A stretch of DNA of 64,000 nucleotides, taken from contig NZ_CP023449.1 in NCBI RefSeq assembly GCF_002355275.1, positions 3,140,001-3,204,000 of the forward strand, read 5' to 3'. A model generated the notes under the pieces. The model was not told where the DNA came from, did not search any database, and saw nothing but the letters and a program-made list of their open reading frames with translations. Below, in pieces: positions 1-8,685 of the stretch. The stretch is from Rhizorhabdus dicambivorans. GTDB lineage: Bacteria; Pseudomonadota; Alphaproteobacteria; Sphingomonadales; Sphingomonadaceae. Every line of letters begins with the position of its first letter. Position 1 is the first letter of the stretch. A program made the translations under genes and the position numbers.

Positions 1-881
1 GGATCGCGCTCCTCGATCAGGGTCGCGCCGCCGGCCTGGAGCGCCTCGAAGATCGCGGCCACAGCGCGCTCGGGATCGACGGCGACGGTCTTGCCTTCCA
101 TCCGCTTCAGAGCCGGCTCGAAATCCCTGCGATCATGGACGCGGACCCCGTTGCCGAGATGCTGGGCGACATGCTCGTCGATCTTGTCGGGCGCGACATA
201 GAGATCGGCGGTCGCATCGGCGTGGACGATGGCATAGGCAAGCGCGACCGGCGTGCGATCGACATCCTTGCCCCGCACGTTGAACGCCCAGGCGATGGAG
301 TCGAGCGCGGAGAGCACGGCGGCATCGGCCTTCTTGGCCGTCAGCCAGTCGGCCACGTCGGCCCGCTTGGCGGCCGAGCTCTTGCCAGTCAGTTCGTCGG
401 GCTGCACCACCAGCCGCGCCGCCGAGGGCGCCGGCCGGTCGGGCCAGACGGTGTCGACGGGATTGGTGTCCACCGCGACGAGTTCGGCGCCCTTCGAGGC
501 GAGCGCCTTCTGGGCGGCCGTCACCCAGCCCTTGGTGTGGAGCCAGGGATCATAGCCGATCCGGCCGCCATCGGGCGCATGCTGCTCCAGCCATTGCGCG
601 GTGCTCGTCTGCGGCACCGACTGATAGCTCCAATGCTTGGCCGAGACCTGTTCGCGCACCTGCAGCGTATAGCGGCCGTCGACGAAGATCGCCGCTTCGG
701 CCGGCAGCACCACCGCCGAGCCGGCCGAGCCCTGGAAACCGGTCAGCCAGGCGAGCCTCTGCGCGTAGGCGCCGACATATTCGCTCATATGCTCGTCGGT
801 CAGCGGCACAACGAAACCGTCGAGCTTGCGGCGGGCCAGTTCCTCGCGGAGCGCCTTCAGCCGGTCGTCATAGGTGGACAT
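1..881 (-). CDS. Xaa-Pro aminopeptidase, N-terminal part (runs off left edge)
   Basis: The reading frame starts at ATG 881 (MSTYDDRLKALREELARRKL) and stays open to base 1, giving about 293 residues. The visible part is the creatinase-type N-terminal domain of an M24B aminopeptidase P: the GFVVPLTDEHMSEY, AWLTGFQGSAGSAVVL and FVDGRYTLQVREQ stretches are typical of the family. Such enzymes remove an N-terminal residue that precedes proline, using two metal ions held by a C-terminal pita-bread domain; that domain lies outside the window, so its metal ligands cannot be checked. The length before the edge fits the roughly 600-residue cytoplasmic form rather than the 440-residue PepP form. It is transcribed away from the carbonic anhydrase gene group on the same strand, with a gap of about 100 bases. 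Confidence 0.88.
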   Translation of the reverse strand, partial: MSTYDDRLKALREELARRKLDGFVVPLTDEHMSEYVGAYAQRLAWLTGFQGSAGSAVVLPAEAAIFVDGRYTLQVREQVSAKHWSYQSVPQTSTAQWLEQHAPDGGRIGYDPWLHTKGWVTAAQKALASKGAELVAVDTNPVDTVWPDRPAPSAARLVVQPDELTGKSSAAKRADVADWLTAKKADAAVLSALDSIAWAFNVRGKDVDRTPVALAYAIVHADATADLYVAPDKIDEHVAQHLGNGVRVHDRRDFEPALKRMEGKTVAVDPERAVAAIFEALQAGGATLIEERD

Positions 882-978
882 GGGAACGGAACCTCGATCA
901 GGGATATGGACCGAAGATAGGCGCGCGGAGAGAGCCGGGCAACGGGCCGTCTTTCGTCGCCCCGTGCTTCACCGGGGC

Positions 979-1518
979 CTATCGGCTCTCCGCCACCGCC
1001 CGCTTGTGCCGGCGCCCCTCCTCGACATAGCCGGCGACACCCTTCTGGTTGCCGGCCATCTCCTCGGACGAAAGGTCGCGCATATATTTGGCGGGGCGGC
1101 CACTCCACAGCTGGCCGCTCGGGATGCGCTTGCCGGGGGTCAGCATCGCGCCCGCCGCCAGCATGCCGTCGGATTCGATCACGCAGCCGTCCATCACGAT
1201 CGCGCCGAAGCCGACAAAGGCACGGTCGTGCAAGGTGCAGCCATGGACCATGGCGAGATGGCCGATCAGCACATCCTCGCCGATCACCGTATCATATCGG
1301 CCGCCGGTGATATGGATGACACTGCCGTCCTGGACATTGGTGCGCGCGCCGATCCGGATCGAGCCGATATCGCCACGGATCACGGCATTGTACCAGATGC
1401 TCGCTCCCGCGCCGATCTGCACATTGCCGATCACCCGCGCGCCGGGGGCGACGAAGGCTTCCGGGTCGATGGCCGGGGTGATGCCTTCATAGGTCAGGAT
1501 GGTGGTGCCGTCGCTCAT
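979..1518 (-). CDS. Gamma-carbonic anhydrase family protein
   Basis: A 179-residue left-handed beta-helix protein built of hexapeptide repeats (IGNVQIGAGASIWYNAVIRGD and onward). The three expected metal-binding histidines are present at about 69 (SVIHIT), 87 (IGHLAM) and 92 (VHGC). Proteins of this family either hydrate CO2 as zinc trimers or act as scaffolds or accessory enzymes; the catalytic role is not proven by these residues alone. ATG 1518 overlaps the stop of the upstream acetyltransferase (ATGA), so translation is probably coupled in an operon hemB-GNAT-this gene. A longer upstream extension in the same frame is just the out-of-frame shadow of the acetyltransferase. Confidence 0.9.
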   Translation of the reverse strand: MSDGTTILTYEGITPAIDPEAFVAPGARVIGNVQIGAGASIWYNAVIRGDIGSIRIGARTNVQDGSVIHITGGRYDTVIGEDVLIGHLAMVHGCTLHDRAFVGFGAIVMDGCVIESDGMLAAGAMLTPGKRIPSGQLWSGRPAKYMRDLSSEEMAGNQKGVAGYVEEGRRHKRAVAESR

Positions 1519-2048
1519 AGGGTCTTCCCGATGCTGTAGGTGATGTGAGGCCGCAGCCGCTCTTCGAGGCCCGGCAGCGGGTGGCGGAAATCCAGTTCGG
1601 GGTGACGGGTCATGCCCAGCCGCTCCATCAGCCCCCAGGACCGGCTGTTGCCGATGGTCGTGATCGCCCAGACCCTGTCGAAGCCGAGCGCCGTCCAGCC
1701 ATGGTCGAGGCAGGCTTCCGCCGCCTCGCGGGCATAGCCCTTGCCCCAATGCTCCGCCCCCAGCCGCCAGCCGATCTCGGCCTTGCCTTCCACCGGCGTA
1801 TCGGCCGCACCAGGCTTGATCCCGCAGAATCCCAGGAAGGCGCCGTCGTCGCGGCGCTCCAGTGCCCAGAAGCAATGGCCGTGCGTATCGAGAAAGCCGT
1901 TCTGGCGCGCGATCGCGGCATCGACATCGGCGCGGCTCATTGGCGGGCCGAGATACTCCATCACCCGCGGATCATTGCCCATCGCCAGGAAGGGTCCGGC
2001 GTCCCGCTCATGCCAGCGCCGCAGGATCAGCCGATCGCTCTCGATCAT
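1515..2048 (-). CDS. GNAT family N-acetyltransferase (RimJ-like)
   Basis: A 177-residue acetyltransferase of the RimJ/RimL type. Visible signs are the N-terminal ESDRLILRRWHERDAGPF, the acetyl-CoA loop region GWRLGAEHWGKGYAREA at about 90-110, and the AITTIGNSRSWGLMERLGM segment near 145. Such proteins transfer acetyl groups from acetyl-CoA to protein N-termini or small amines; the substrate cannot be told from sequence. Its ATG at 2048 overlaps the hemB stop and its own stop overlaps the carbonic anhydrase start, so three genes are translated head to tail. Confidence 0.88.
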   Translation of the reverse strand: MIESDRLILRRWHERDAGPFLAMGNDPRVMEYLGPPMSRADVDAAIARQNGFLDTHGHCFWALERRDDGAFLGFCGIKPGAADTPVEGKAEIGWRLGAEHWGKGYAREAAEACLDHGWTALGFDRVWAITTIGNSRSWGLMERLGMTRHPELDFRHPLPGLEERLRPHITYSIGKTL

Positions 2049-3037
2049 GCCCCGAGCAGGCGCGCCGCATGGAGCGCATGATAGGTCAGCACGCCCGAGG
2101 CGCCGGCCCGCTTGAACGCCATCAGCGTCTCCAGCACCATCGCGTCGCGATCGGCCGCCCCCGCCGCGACGGCGTGCTCGATCATCGCATATTCGCCCGA
2201 CACCTGATAGGCGAACACCGGCACCTCGAACCGCTGCTTCACCAGGCGGACGATGTCCAGATAGGGCAGCCCCGGCTTCACCATCACGCTGTCGGCGCCC
2301 TCGGCCAGGTCCATCGCCACCTCGCGCAGCGCCTCCTCGGCGTTGGCGGGGTTCATCTGATAGCCCTTCTTGTCGCCTTTCAGCAGCCCGCGCGTGTCGA
2401 CCGCGTCGCGGAAGGGGCCGTAGAAGGCCGAGGCATATTTGGCGGCATAGGCCATGATCTGCACGTCGACATGGCCCCCGCCCTCCAGCGCGCCGCGGAT
2501 CGCGCCGATCCGGCCGTCCATCATGTCCGACGGCGCGATGATGTCGCTGCCCGCCTCGGCCTGGACCAGCGCCTGGCCGACCAGCACATCCTTGGTCGGA
2601 TCGTTGAGGACATGGCCCTCGGCATCGACCAGCCCGTCATGGCCGTGGCTGGTATAGGGATCGAGCGCGACATCGGTGAGCAGGCCGATATCGGGCACCG
2701 CATCCTTGATCGTGCGGATCGCGCGGCACATCAGATTGTCCGGGTTCAGCGCTTCGCGACCATCGTCGCTGCGCTTGTCGCGCGGCGTGTTCGGGAACAG
2801 CGCCAGGCAGGGGATGCCGGCGTCGCGCGCCTCCTTCGCCCGCTCGGCGATCCTCGCCAGCGGCCAGCGCGAGACCCCGGGTAGCGAAGCGATAGGCTCC
2901 ACCTCGTCGCCATGGGCGATGAACAGCGGCCAGATCAGATCGGCGGGGGTGAGGACGTTCTCGGCGAACATCGCGCGGCTCCAGCCGTGGCGGCGGGGGC
3001 GGCGCAGGCGAAGCGCGGGAAAGGCGGCCTGAGTCAT
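2045..3037 (-). CDS. hemB: Porphobilinogen synthase (delta-aminolevulinate dehydratase)
   Basis: The 330-residue enzyme that condenses two 5-aminolevulinate molecules into porphobilinogen in haem synthesis. Both active-site lysines are visible: K200 in YAAKYASAFYGPF and K254 in VMVKPGLPYLDIV. The metal loop reads DVALDPYTSHGHDG (about 122-135), without the cysteines of the zinc type, so this is the magnesium or potassium-dependent form that is usual in alphaproteobacteria. ATG 3037 (MTQAAFPALRLRR) is preferred; an upstream extension in the frame has no family similarity. It is the first gene of an overlapping three-gene operon. Confidence 0.96.
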   Translation of the reverse strand: MTQAAFPALRLRRPRRHGWSRAMFAENVLTPADLIWPLFIAHGDEVEPIASLPGVSRWPLARIAERAKEARDAGIPCLALFPNTPRDKRSDDGREALNPDNLMCRAIRTIKDAVPDIGLLTDVALDPYTSHGHDGLVDAEGHVLNDPTKDVLVGQALVQAEAGSDIIAPSDMMDGRIGAIRGALEGGGHVDVQIMAYAAKYASAFYGPFRDAVDTRGLLKGDKKGYQMNPANAEEALREVAMDLAEGADSVMVKPGLPYLDIVRLVKQRFEVPVFAYQVSGEYAMIEHAVAAGAADRDAMVLETLMAFKRAGASGVLTYHALHAARLLGA

Positions 3038-3381
3038 GCGCGCTGCTTTAGCGAGGGCGAAGCCGCAAGGCAAAGCCATCGCAACCAAGTGATTCGGTTG
3101 CCGCTACGGCACCTGAGAAGCAGCAGCTTGACGTAAGGGAAAAGGACTATGGTCTAACTTCCGGTGCCATGCACACGTTTGCACGACCGACCTTGGTCTA
3201 ATCGCCTCATCCAGAAGCATGAGTAGCTCTACCTAATCCCATTATCCAACTCGGAAACCCGCGGTTTTCATGGTCTTCTTAGCTCAGGAACAAACGAACG
3301 GACGTTCCTGACAAGTATCGTTGCGTGGAGTTCGAACCTGCCGACCGGATGATTGCGGAAGGCACAAGTACGAGGAACAGG
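3038..3381. other. Intergenic region upstream of hemB
   Basis: No convincing gene is seen in these 344 bases between divergent transcription units. There is a six-base inverted repeat GCAACC/GGTTGC at 3081-3101 (nine-base spacer) about 45 bases before hemB, a repeated GGTCTAA at about 3152 and 3195, and a seven-base inverted repeat CAGGAAC/GTTCCTG at about 3285-3310. The last contains GGAAC but lacks a GTT element at the spacing expected for a general-stress sigma promoter. Confidence 0.5.
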
Positions 3382-3552
3382 ATGATGAGCGACACTGAAC
3401 TGACAGCGCGTCTCAACCATCTGCTGCTCGAAACCGCGAATGCTTTTCTTCGGATAGCCCAGGAGCATCATCGCGGCCCGGCCCGGGCCGCGGAGTTCGA
3501 GATTTCGGTGGCGGTACGCCGCCGCACGATCCCGGCAGGCTTCGAAGACTGA
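3382..3552 (+). CDS. Small hypothetical protein
   Basis: A 56-residue ORF starting MMSDTELTARLNHLLLETANAFL at ATG 3382, preceded by GAGGAACAGG as a ribosome site. It has an amphipathic helical first half and a basic RRRT segment near the end. I recognise no family. It lies 49 bases before the secreted protease on the same strand and may share its transcript. Base composition and codon third positions match the surrounding genes, which favours a real gene, but the evidence is limited. Confidence 0.45.
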   Translation: MMSDTELTARLNHLLLETANAFLRIAQEHHRGPARAAEFEISVAVRRRTIPAGFED

Positions 3553-3601
3553 GACTGCGCCCCGGGCGGCGACGCCCGGATGCAACAGAACGGATAGCGA
3601 C

Positions 3602-4564
3602 ATGACTGGTTCGACCCCAACGGGGGGTGCGCGACGCATCCTCGCCCGGCTCTCGCTGCTCGCCCTTCTGGCGGGCACCACGCTCGCCGCCACCGCCCAC
3701 GCCGCCGTGCTGGGCCCTGACGATCGCGACGAGGCCGATGCCTTCCTGTCGACCACCCAGGAAACGCAGTTCGAGGGCCTCGGCCGGATCGAATGCCTCC
3801 AGGCCGGATCGAAGGGCGTCTCCTTCAACGCCACCGGCTGGGTCGTCGGCGCCGCCGATACCGTCATCACCGCCGCGCACACCTTCTTCCGCCGCGACCG
3901 GCGCGGCCAGACCGCCGACGTCCGCGATCCCGATCACTGCATCTTCGTGCTCTACAACGCGGATCAGAGCATCCGCGAGATCGCCAATATCCGCTATGCG
4001 GTTTCACCCTGGGCGGATCGCTCAGTGCGCGGCGACGGATCGTTCGACTTCGCGGTGCTCAAGCTCGCACGGCCGCTCCACATCTCGCGCATCCCCGCCG
4101 TTGGCACCGGCGGCAGCATCCGGCCCCGGGTCGAGCTGCTCGCCTTCCAGTCCGGCGTCCGCCAGGACCAGCGCGCCCGCGTCACCCGCGGCCACACCCA
4201 GGCCTTCCCCTATTCGCTGGTCGCTCCCAGCGAAGGATCCCGCGTAACCGACGGCTCGCGCCTCTTCGCTTCCTCCGCCAATTCGAGCGCGGGCTCGTCG
4301 GGCGGGCTCTATTATGACAGCCGCGCCAACGTCGCCTTCGGCGTGCACATCGGCACGCTCTGCGACACCGACGCGGCCGCCCCCGCCTATGATCCGATGC
4401 ACTGCTTCAACTACGGCCTCCGCTTCGACCGCCGGATATTGGCGACGATCGACATGGTCGTCCGCGACAATCCGGCGGCCGAGCAGGTCGTCCGTTCCGA
4501 CATCCCCTACCCCACCGCCGCCGCGACGCTCCTGGCGCTCGCGGAAGACCAGAGCATTTCCTGA
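3602..4564 (+). CDS. Secreted trypsin-like serine protease
   Basis: A 320-residue S1-type protease. The N-terminus has a basic region and hydrophobic core (RRILARLSLLALLAGTTLAA) with a likely cleavage at AHA-A near 34-35, so it is exported. The catalytic triad is visible: H93 in VITAAHTF, D149 in SFDFAVLKL and S233 in SSAGSSGGLYY. Cysteines near 65, 113 and in the GTLCDTD and MHCFNY stretches could form disulfides in the periplasm. Resemblance is to glutamyl-endopeptidase or V8-like proteases; the substrate is unknown. It is followed by a PilZ gene after 31 bases, possibly the same operon. Confidence 0.85.
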   Translation: MTGSTPTGGARRILARLSLLALLAGTTLAATAHAAVLGPDDRDEADAFLSTTQETQFEGLGRIECLQAGSKGVSFNATGWVVGAADTVITAAHTFFRRDRRGQTADVRDPDHCIFVLYNADQSIREIANIRYAVSPWADRSVRGDGSFDFAVLKLARPLHISRIPAVGTGGSIRPRVELLAFQSGVRQDQRARVTRGHTQAFPYSLVAPSEGSRVTDGSRLFASSANSSAGSSGGLYYDSRANVAFGVHIGTLCDTDAAAPAYDPMHCFNYGLRFDRRILATIDMVVRDNPAAEQVVRSDIPYPTAAATLLALAEDQSIS

Positions 4565-4595
4565 TCCATCCCTTTTGTCCCGAGAGGAAGAAACC

Positions 4596-5033
4596 ATGTA
4601 CCAGTCGTTCCACAGCGAAGCGTTCCAGGCTCCCGTACGGACCGCCCATCTGCCCCTGGCCCGGCGCGAGGAGCGCCACGCCGTCGCCATGCCGGCACGC
4701 CTCCGTCCCGACCTGAAGCTGACGCTTGACGCCGCCGCCGGCGGCGCCGACCAGATCTCGGACGTCATCGTCACCGATATCTCGCATCGCGGGCTTTCGG
4801 CGGTGTCCGATCAGGTCCTGATCGCCGGGACCCGCGTGATGGTGGACATGCCGGTGATCGGCCGCCGCGAAGCGGAGATACGCTGGATTTCAGACAACCG
4901 CGCCGGCTGCCGCTTCGTCGAGCCGCTCGACGAGGAGGAACTGCACGCCGCGCTGTGCGGGGACAGCCGGATGGCGCGCTGCTTTCCGGGCCTGATGTCG
5001 CCGGTCACTCCGGACCAGTGGGGCCGCGCATAA
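4596..5033 (+). CDS. PilZ domain protein
   Basis: A 145-residue single-domain protein. The two cyclic-di-GMP contact motifs of PilZ are present: RREER (R23 to R27, the RxxxR motif) and DISHRG (D61xS63xxG66, the D/NxSxxG motif). It is therefore expected to bind cyclic di-GMP and pass the signal to a partner controlling surface behaviour. ATG 4596 follows a good ribosome site (GAGAGGAAG). The partner is not evident in the neighbourhood, which holds a secreted protease and a lipid kinase. Confidence 0.85.
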   Translation: MYQSFHSEAFQAPVRTAHLPLARREERHAVAMPARLRPDLKLTLDAAAGGADQISDVIVTDISHRGLSAVSDQVLIAGTRVMVDMPVIGRREAEIRWISDNRAGCRFVEPLDEEELHAALCGDSRMARCFPGLMSPVTPDQWGRA

Positions 5034-5085
5034 GCATAGGGCACCGATATGGACCCGAAACGGTCCTGACGCGTTTCCCTCTCGC

Positions 5086-6009
5086 ATGCCTGACCAAAGC
5101 CCCCCAAGCTCCGCTGTCCTGATCGTCAACGCGCTGTCCCGCCAGGGACGCAAGCAGTTCGAGGCGGCCTGTGCGAAACTCCGCGACGCCGGGATCGAAT
5201 TGACCGAGGCTATCGCGGTTGAACAGCCCGGCACCCTGCCCGATCGGGTCGCTCGGGTCATGCGGGAAAAGCCGCCCATGCTGATCGTGGGCGGCGGCGA
5301 CGGCTCCCTGTCCTGCGCGGTCGATGAACTGGTCGGCACCGATACCGTCTTTTCCGTGCTGCCGCTCGGCACCGCGAACAGCTTTGCCCGTTCGCTGGGC
5401 ATCCCGCTCGATCTCGATGGCGCGATCGATGTCATCACGGGCGGCGAGCGGCGCCGCATCGACCTGGGCATGATCGACGGCGATTATTACTGCAATTGCG
5501 CCGCGATCGGCCTGTCGACCAAGATCGGCGGCCAGATTCCACCCAAGCTCAAGAAAAGCCTCGGCCGGCTCGGCTATCTGATCTGGGCGGCGTGGCAGTC
5601 GATGAAGTTCCGCTCGTTCAAGCTGATCGTCATCCATGACGGCGTGCGCGAGGAGATGGACGCACTGGAAGTGCGCATCGCCAACGGCCCTTATCATGGC
5701 GGCGTAGAGCTGGTCGACGAGGCCGATCCGGAAAGCGGCGAGATCGTCGTCCAGGCGGTGGTCGGCCGCTCCCCCTCCCAGCTCGGCTGGAGCTGGCTGG
5801 CCAGCTGGCTGCGGTTGCGCGCGCGCAAGGACACCACCGTCGAATATCGCGGGCGCGCGATCGAGGTCGAGACGATCCCCCCGCTGAAGGTATCGATCGA
5901 CGGAGAGGTGCTGGCGAAGACGCCGTTCACCGCAAAGATTGCGCCCAAGGCCGTGTGGGTCATGGTGCCGTGCCCGTCCCCGAAGAAGGCCGAAGCCGAT
6001 CCGGAATGA
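5086..6009 (+). CDS. Diacylglycerol kinase family lipid kinase (YegS/BmrU type)
   Basis: A 307-residue lipid kinase with the nucleotide-binding GGGDGS motif at 69-74 and the PLGTANSFARSLGI segment at about 93-106. Family members phosphorylate diacylglycerol or related lipids with ATP and magnesium at the inner membrane face. The C-terminal half (GGVELVDEADPESGEIVVQAVVG) fits the beta-sandwich domain of the family. It stands between a PilZ gene and a ParA gene on the same strand, but spacing of about 50-90 bases does not prove an operon. Confidence 0.9.
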   Translation: MPDQSPPSSAVLIVNALSRQGRKQFEAACAKLRDAGIELTEAIAVEQPGTLPDRVARVMREKPPMLIVGGGDGSLSCAVDELVGTDTVFSVLPLGTANSFARSLGIPLDLDGAIDVITGGERRRIDLGMIDGDYYCNCAAIGLSTKIGGQIPPKLKKSLGRLGYLIWAAWQSMKFRSFKLIVIHDGVREEMDALEVRIANGPYHGGVELVDEADPESGEIVVQAVVGRSPSQLGWSWLASWLRLRARKDTTVEYRGRAIEVETIPPLKVSIDGEVLAKTPFTAKIAPKAVWVMVPCPSPKKAEADPE

Positions 6010-6096
6010 CGAAGAAGCGCTTAACCGCTTTTCGGAACAGTGCGTTAGGCCGCTGATGGCACCTCTGGCCGCGACTGTTCGCGACAGGGGAAAAAC

Positions 6097-6816
6097 GTGC
6101 GGATTCTGGCTCTCGCATCGCAGAAGGGGGGATCGGGCAAGACGACGCTGTCGGGCCATCTCGCCGTGCAGATGGAACGCGCCGGCGCCGGCCCGGTGGT
6201 GCTGATCGACATCGATCCGCAGGGTTCGCTCGCCGACTGGTGGAACGAGCGCGAGGCCGACGCCCCCGCCTTCGCGTCGACGACGGTCGCGCGCCTAGCC
6301 ACCGATCTGGAGGCGCTTCGGCAGCAGGGCTTCAAGATGGCGGTGATCGACACGCCGCCGGCCATCACCGTCGCGATCCAGAGCGTCGTCTCGGTCGCCG
6401 ACCTCGTCATCGTCCCGACCCGGCCGAGTCCGCACGACCTGCGCGCGGTGGGCGCGACGGTGGAGCTGTGCGATCGCGCCGGCAAGCCGCTGATCTTTGT
6501 CGTCAATGCCGGCACGCCCAAGGCGCGCATCACATCCGAGGCCGCCATCGCCCTGTCACAGCACGGCACGGTCGCTCCGGTAACGATCCACCAGCGCACC
6601 GAGTTCGCCGCATCGATGATCGACGGGCGCACCGTGATGGAAGTCAATCCGGGCGGGCGCTCCGCCGCCGAGATCGAGCAGCTCTGGGCCTATGTATCGG
6701 ACCGGATCGAGAAGAATTTCCGCAGGACCGTGATCGGCGGGGTCGCCAACAGCGCGGTCGGCCCGCTGTCCCAGCGCGCGGCCGGCGGCTTCGGCCGCAG
6801 GGTCGCGGAACGATAA
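6097..6816 (+). CDS. ParA-family ATPase
   Basis: A 239-residue deviant-Walker ATPase with the P-loop KGGSGKTT at 10-17 (signature lysine K10), Walker A-prime IDIDPQGSLADW near 38-49, and VIDTPPA near 84-90. GTG 6097 is used as start; the frame begins exactly with RILALASQKGGSGKTT. ParA/MinD-type proteins position DNA, plasmids or protein clusters by cycling on DNA or membrane. No parB or parS-like repeats lie next to it; the following gene, eight bases on, may encode its partner. It differs from the chromosomal parAB locus, so it is an orphan ParA. Confidence 0.88.
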   Translation: MRILALASQKGGSGKTTLSGHLAVQMERAGAGPVVLIDIDPQGSLADWWNEREADAPAFASTTVARLATDLEALRQQGFKMAVIDTPPAITVAIQSVVSVADLVIVPTRPSPHDLRAVGATVELCDRAGKPLIFVVNAGTPKARITSEAAIALSQHGTVAPVTIHQRTEFAASMIDGRTVMEVNPGGRSAAEIEQLWAYVSDRIEKNFRRTVIGGVANSAVGPLSQRAAGGFGRRVAER

Positions 6817-6823
6817 GGAAGGG

Positions 6824-7279
6824 ATGCCGATGTCCGAACCCAAGCCGGTCGCGTCGCTGACCTCATCGCTGCTCGCCCGCAAGGGCGATGCCCGCCCCGC
6901 GATCCGCCGCGCCTATGTGCCCATGGCGTCGCTCGGCGCCGCCCGCGATGCGCTGCACGAGGATCTGGGCTGGGGCGAGGGCCAGCGGACGGCGCCCCGC
7001 GCGCCGGAGCCCGCCCTGCCCGTCCGCGAGCAGCAGGAACGGCTCAGCCGCTCCTTCACCGTTACGCCCGAAAAGGCCGAACATCCGCCTGCCCCCTCCC
7101 GAGCCGCCTTCACCCTGCGGCTCGATGCCGACCGGCATCTGCGCCTGCGCCTCGCGAGCGCCGCCGCGCATCGCTCAGCGCAGCAACTCGTCACCGAGGC
7201 GCTCGATCGCTTTCTCCGGGATCAGCCCTGCCTCGACGCCTTGGCCGATCAGGTTCGGGCCAGCCGGCGACCCGGATGA
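6824..7279 (+). CDS. Hypothetical protein, possible DNA-binding partner of the ParA-like ATPase
   Basis: A 151-residue protein starting at ATG 6824 after AAGGAAGG, only eight bases past the ParA stop, so surely co-transcribed. The first half is proline- and charge-rich and probably disordered; near the N-terminus SLLARKGDARPAIRR is a short basic motif. The last 60 residues (FTLRLDADRHLRLRLASAAAHRSAQQLVTEALDRFL) look like a ribbon-helix-helix fold, as in CopG-type or ParG-type DNA binders. That fold assignment is inference from pattern only. Confidence 0.65.
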   Translation: MPMSEPKPVASLTSSLLARKGDARPAIRRAYVPMASLGAARDALHEDLGWGEGQRTAPRAPEPALPVREQQERLSRSFTVTPEKAEHPPAPSRAAFTLRLDADRHLRLRLASAAAHRSAQQLVTEALDRFLRDQPCLDALADQVRASRRPG

Positions 7280-7283
7280 TATT

Positions 7284-8681
7284 TCAGTCCGCCGGCTGCT
7301 CCGCGCGCTCGGCCGCATCGACGAGCACATTCTTCCTCCAGCCGCCCCGGGCATAATAGAGGCTGGACAGGGCCAGGGTGAACAGTGAACCGAAGGGGAA
7401 GGCCCACCACAGGGCATCGAAATGCAGCGCGGGCTGCATGCCGACCGCGAAGCCCAGCCGGCACACCACCAGCCCGACGAACATGATCGCGACCGGAGCG
7501 ATGACCGCACCATTGGCACGCGTCGTGCCGAAGAAGACCAGCGTCGCGCCCGAGAAGATGAAGCTCCAGCCCGCGATCAGCTGGATGCGCTGGGCGATCG
7601 GGATGGCCGGGCTGTCGGCGCCCAGGAACAGGCCCAGCACCGGCCTGTCGAAATAGGTCAGCAGCGTGATCAGCGCTCCCGTCAGCACCAGGTTGAACAG
7701 CAGACCACTGCGCGTGATCGCCCCCACCCTGTCCCAGCGGCCCGCGCCGATATTCTGCGCGGCCATCGCGCTGACCGCGGCGCCGATCGCCATCGCCGGC
7801 ATCTGGATATAGTTCCACAGCTGGAAAGCGACGCCATAGGCCGCCGTCGCGGCCACGCCGGCATGATTGACCAGCCCCACCATCACCAGCGCGCTGATCG
7901 TCGCGACCACCATCTGCATCCCCATCATCACGCCCCGGGACACGACGAGGCGCAACAGCGCCGGCCGGGGCAGAAGATAGCGAAACTCGGCGCCGCGCAG
8001 CCGGATCGGCAGATCCCGCCCGTAGACGACCAGCAGCAGGCCCGCCATCCCCACGATGTTCGCGATCAGCGTCGCGACCCCCGAACCGACGATACCCAGT
8101 TCCGGGAAGGGGCCGATGCCCGCGATGAAGAGCGGGTTGAGCCCCGCATCAAGGACGATGCCGAGGATCATGAACCACAGCGGCGTCATCGCGTCGCCGA
8201 TCCCGCGCAGCGACATCATCAGCAGCACCAGCACCGCGCTGAACGGCAAGTTCAGCAGCATGACCTTGAGATAGGCCGAAGCGAGCGGCCGGGCATCGGC
8301 GGGCGTGCCAAGCAGATGGAGCAGCTTGTCGGTCAGGCCGATGCCGGCGGCCATCATCAGGAAGGCCATGCACAGGATCAGTCCCAGGCCGGCGCCGATC
8401 GCGCGGCGCGCGCCGTCCAGGTCCTTGCGGCCGATATGCTGGCCCACCAGGATCATCGCGGCCATCCCGAAGCCGAACATCAGCGCGAAGGCCAGGAAGA
8501 TGACGTTGGTGGCGTTGGCGGTCGCCGCCAGCGCCTTCTCGCCCAGGAAGCGGCCGATCCAGATCGTGTTGATCGAGGCGTTGAGCGACTGCAGGATATT
8601 GGCGAGCAGCGTCGGGACGGCGAAGCGCAGCAGCGTGCCGGCGATCGGCCCCTCGGTCAGATCCCGCTGCGCCCTCGCCAC
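7284..8681 (-). CDS. MATE family efflux transporter
   Basis: A 465-residue inner-membrane protein with about twelve hydrophobic segments in two similar halves, beginning TEGPIAGTLLRFAVPTLLANILQSLNASINTIWIG, the classic start of NorM/DinF-type transporters. These expel cationic drugs or metabolites in exchange for sodium or protons; the substrate is not predictable. The start is GTG 8681, four bases after the valS stop, so the gene is translated from the end of the valS transcript. It converges on the ParA operon with only four bases between stops. Confidence 0.93.
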   Translation of the reverse strand: MARAQRDLTEGPIAGTLLRFAVPTLLANILQSLNASINTIWIGRFLGEKALAATANATNVIFLAFALMFGFGMAAMILVGQHIGRKDLDGARRAIGAGLGLILCMAFLMMAAGIGLTDKLLHLLGTPADARPLASAYLKVMLLNLPFSAVLVLLMMSLRGIGDAMTPLWFMILGIVLDAGLNPLFIAGIGPFPELGIVGSGVATLIANIVGMAGLLLVVYGRDLPIRLRGAEFRYLLPRPALLRLVVSRGVMMGMQMVVATISALVMVGLVNHAGVAATAAYGVAFQLWNYIQMPAMAIGAAVSAMAAQNIGAGRWDRVGAITRSGLLFNLVLTGALITLLTYFDRPVLGLFLGADSPAIPIAQRIQLIAGWSFIFSGATLVFFGTTRANGAVIAPVAIMFVGLVVCRLGFAVGMQPALHFDALWWAFPFGSLFTLALSSLYYARGGWRKNVLVDAAERAEQPAD

Positions 8682-8685
8682 GCGC

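Noticed and set aside
3285-3310. CAGGAAC...GTTCCTG as a general-stress promoter.
   Set aside because: GGAAC is present on both strands but GTT lies 12 bases away rather than 16-17.
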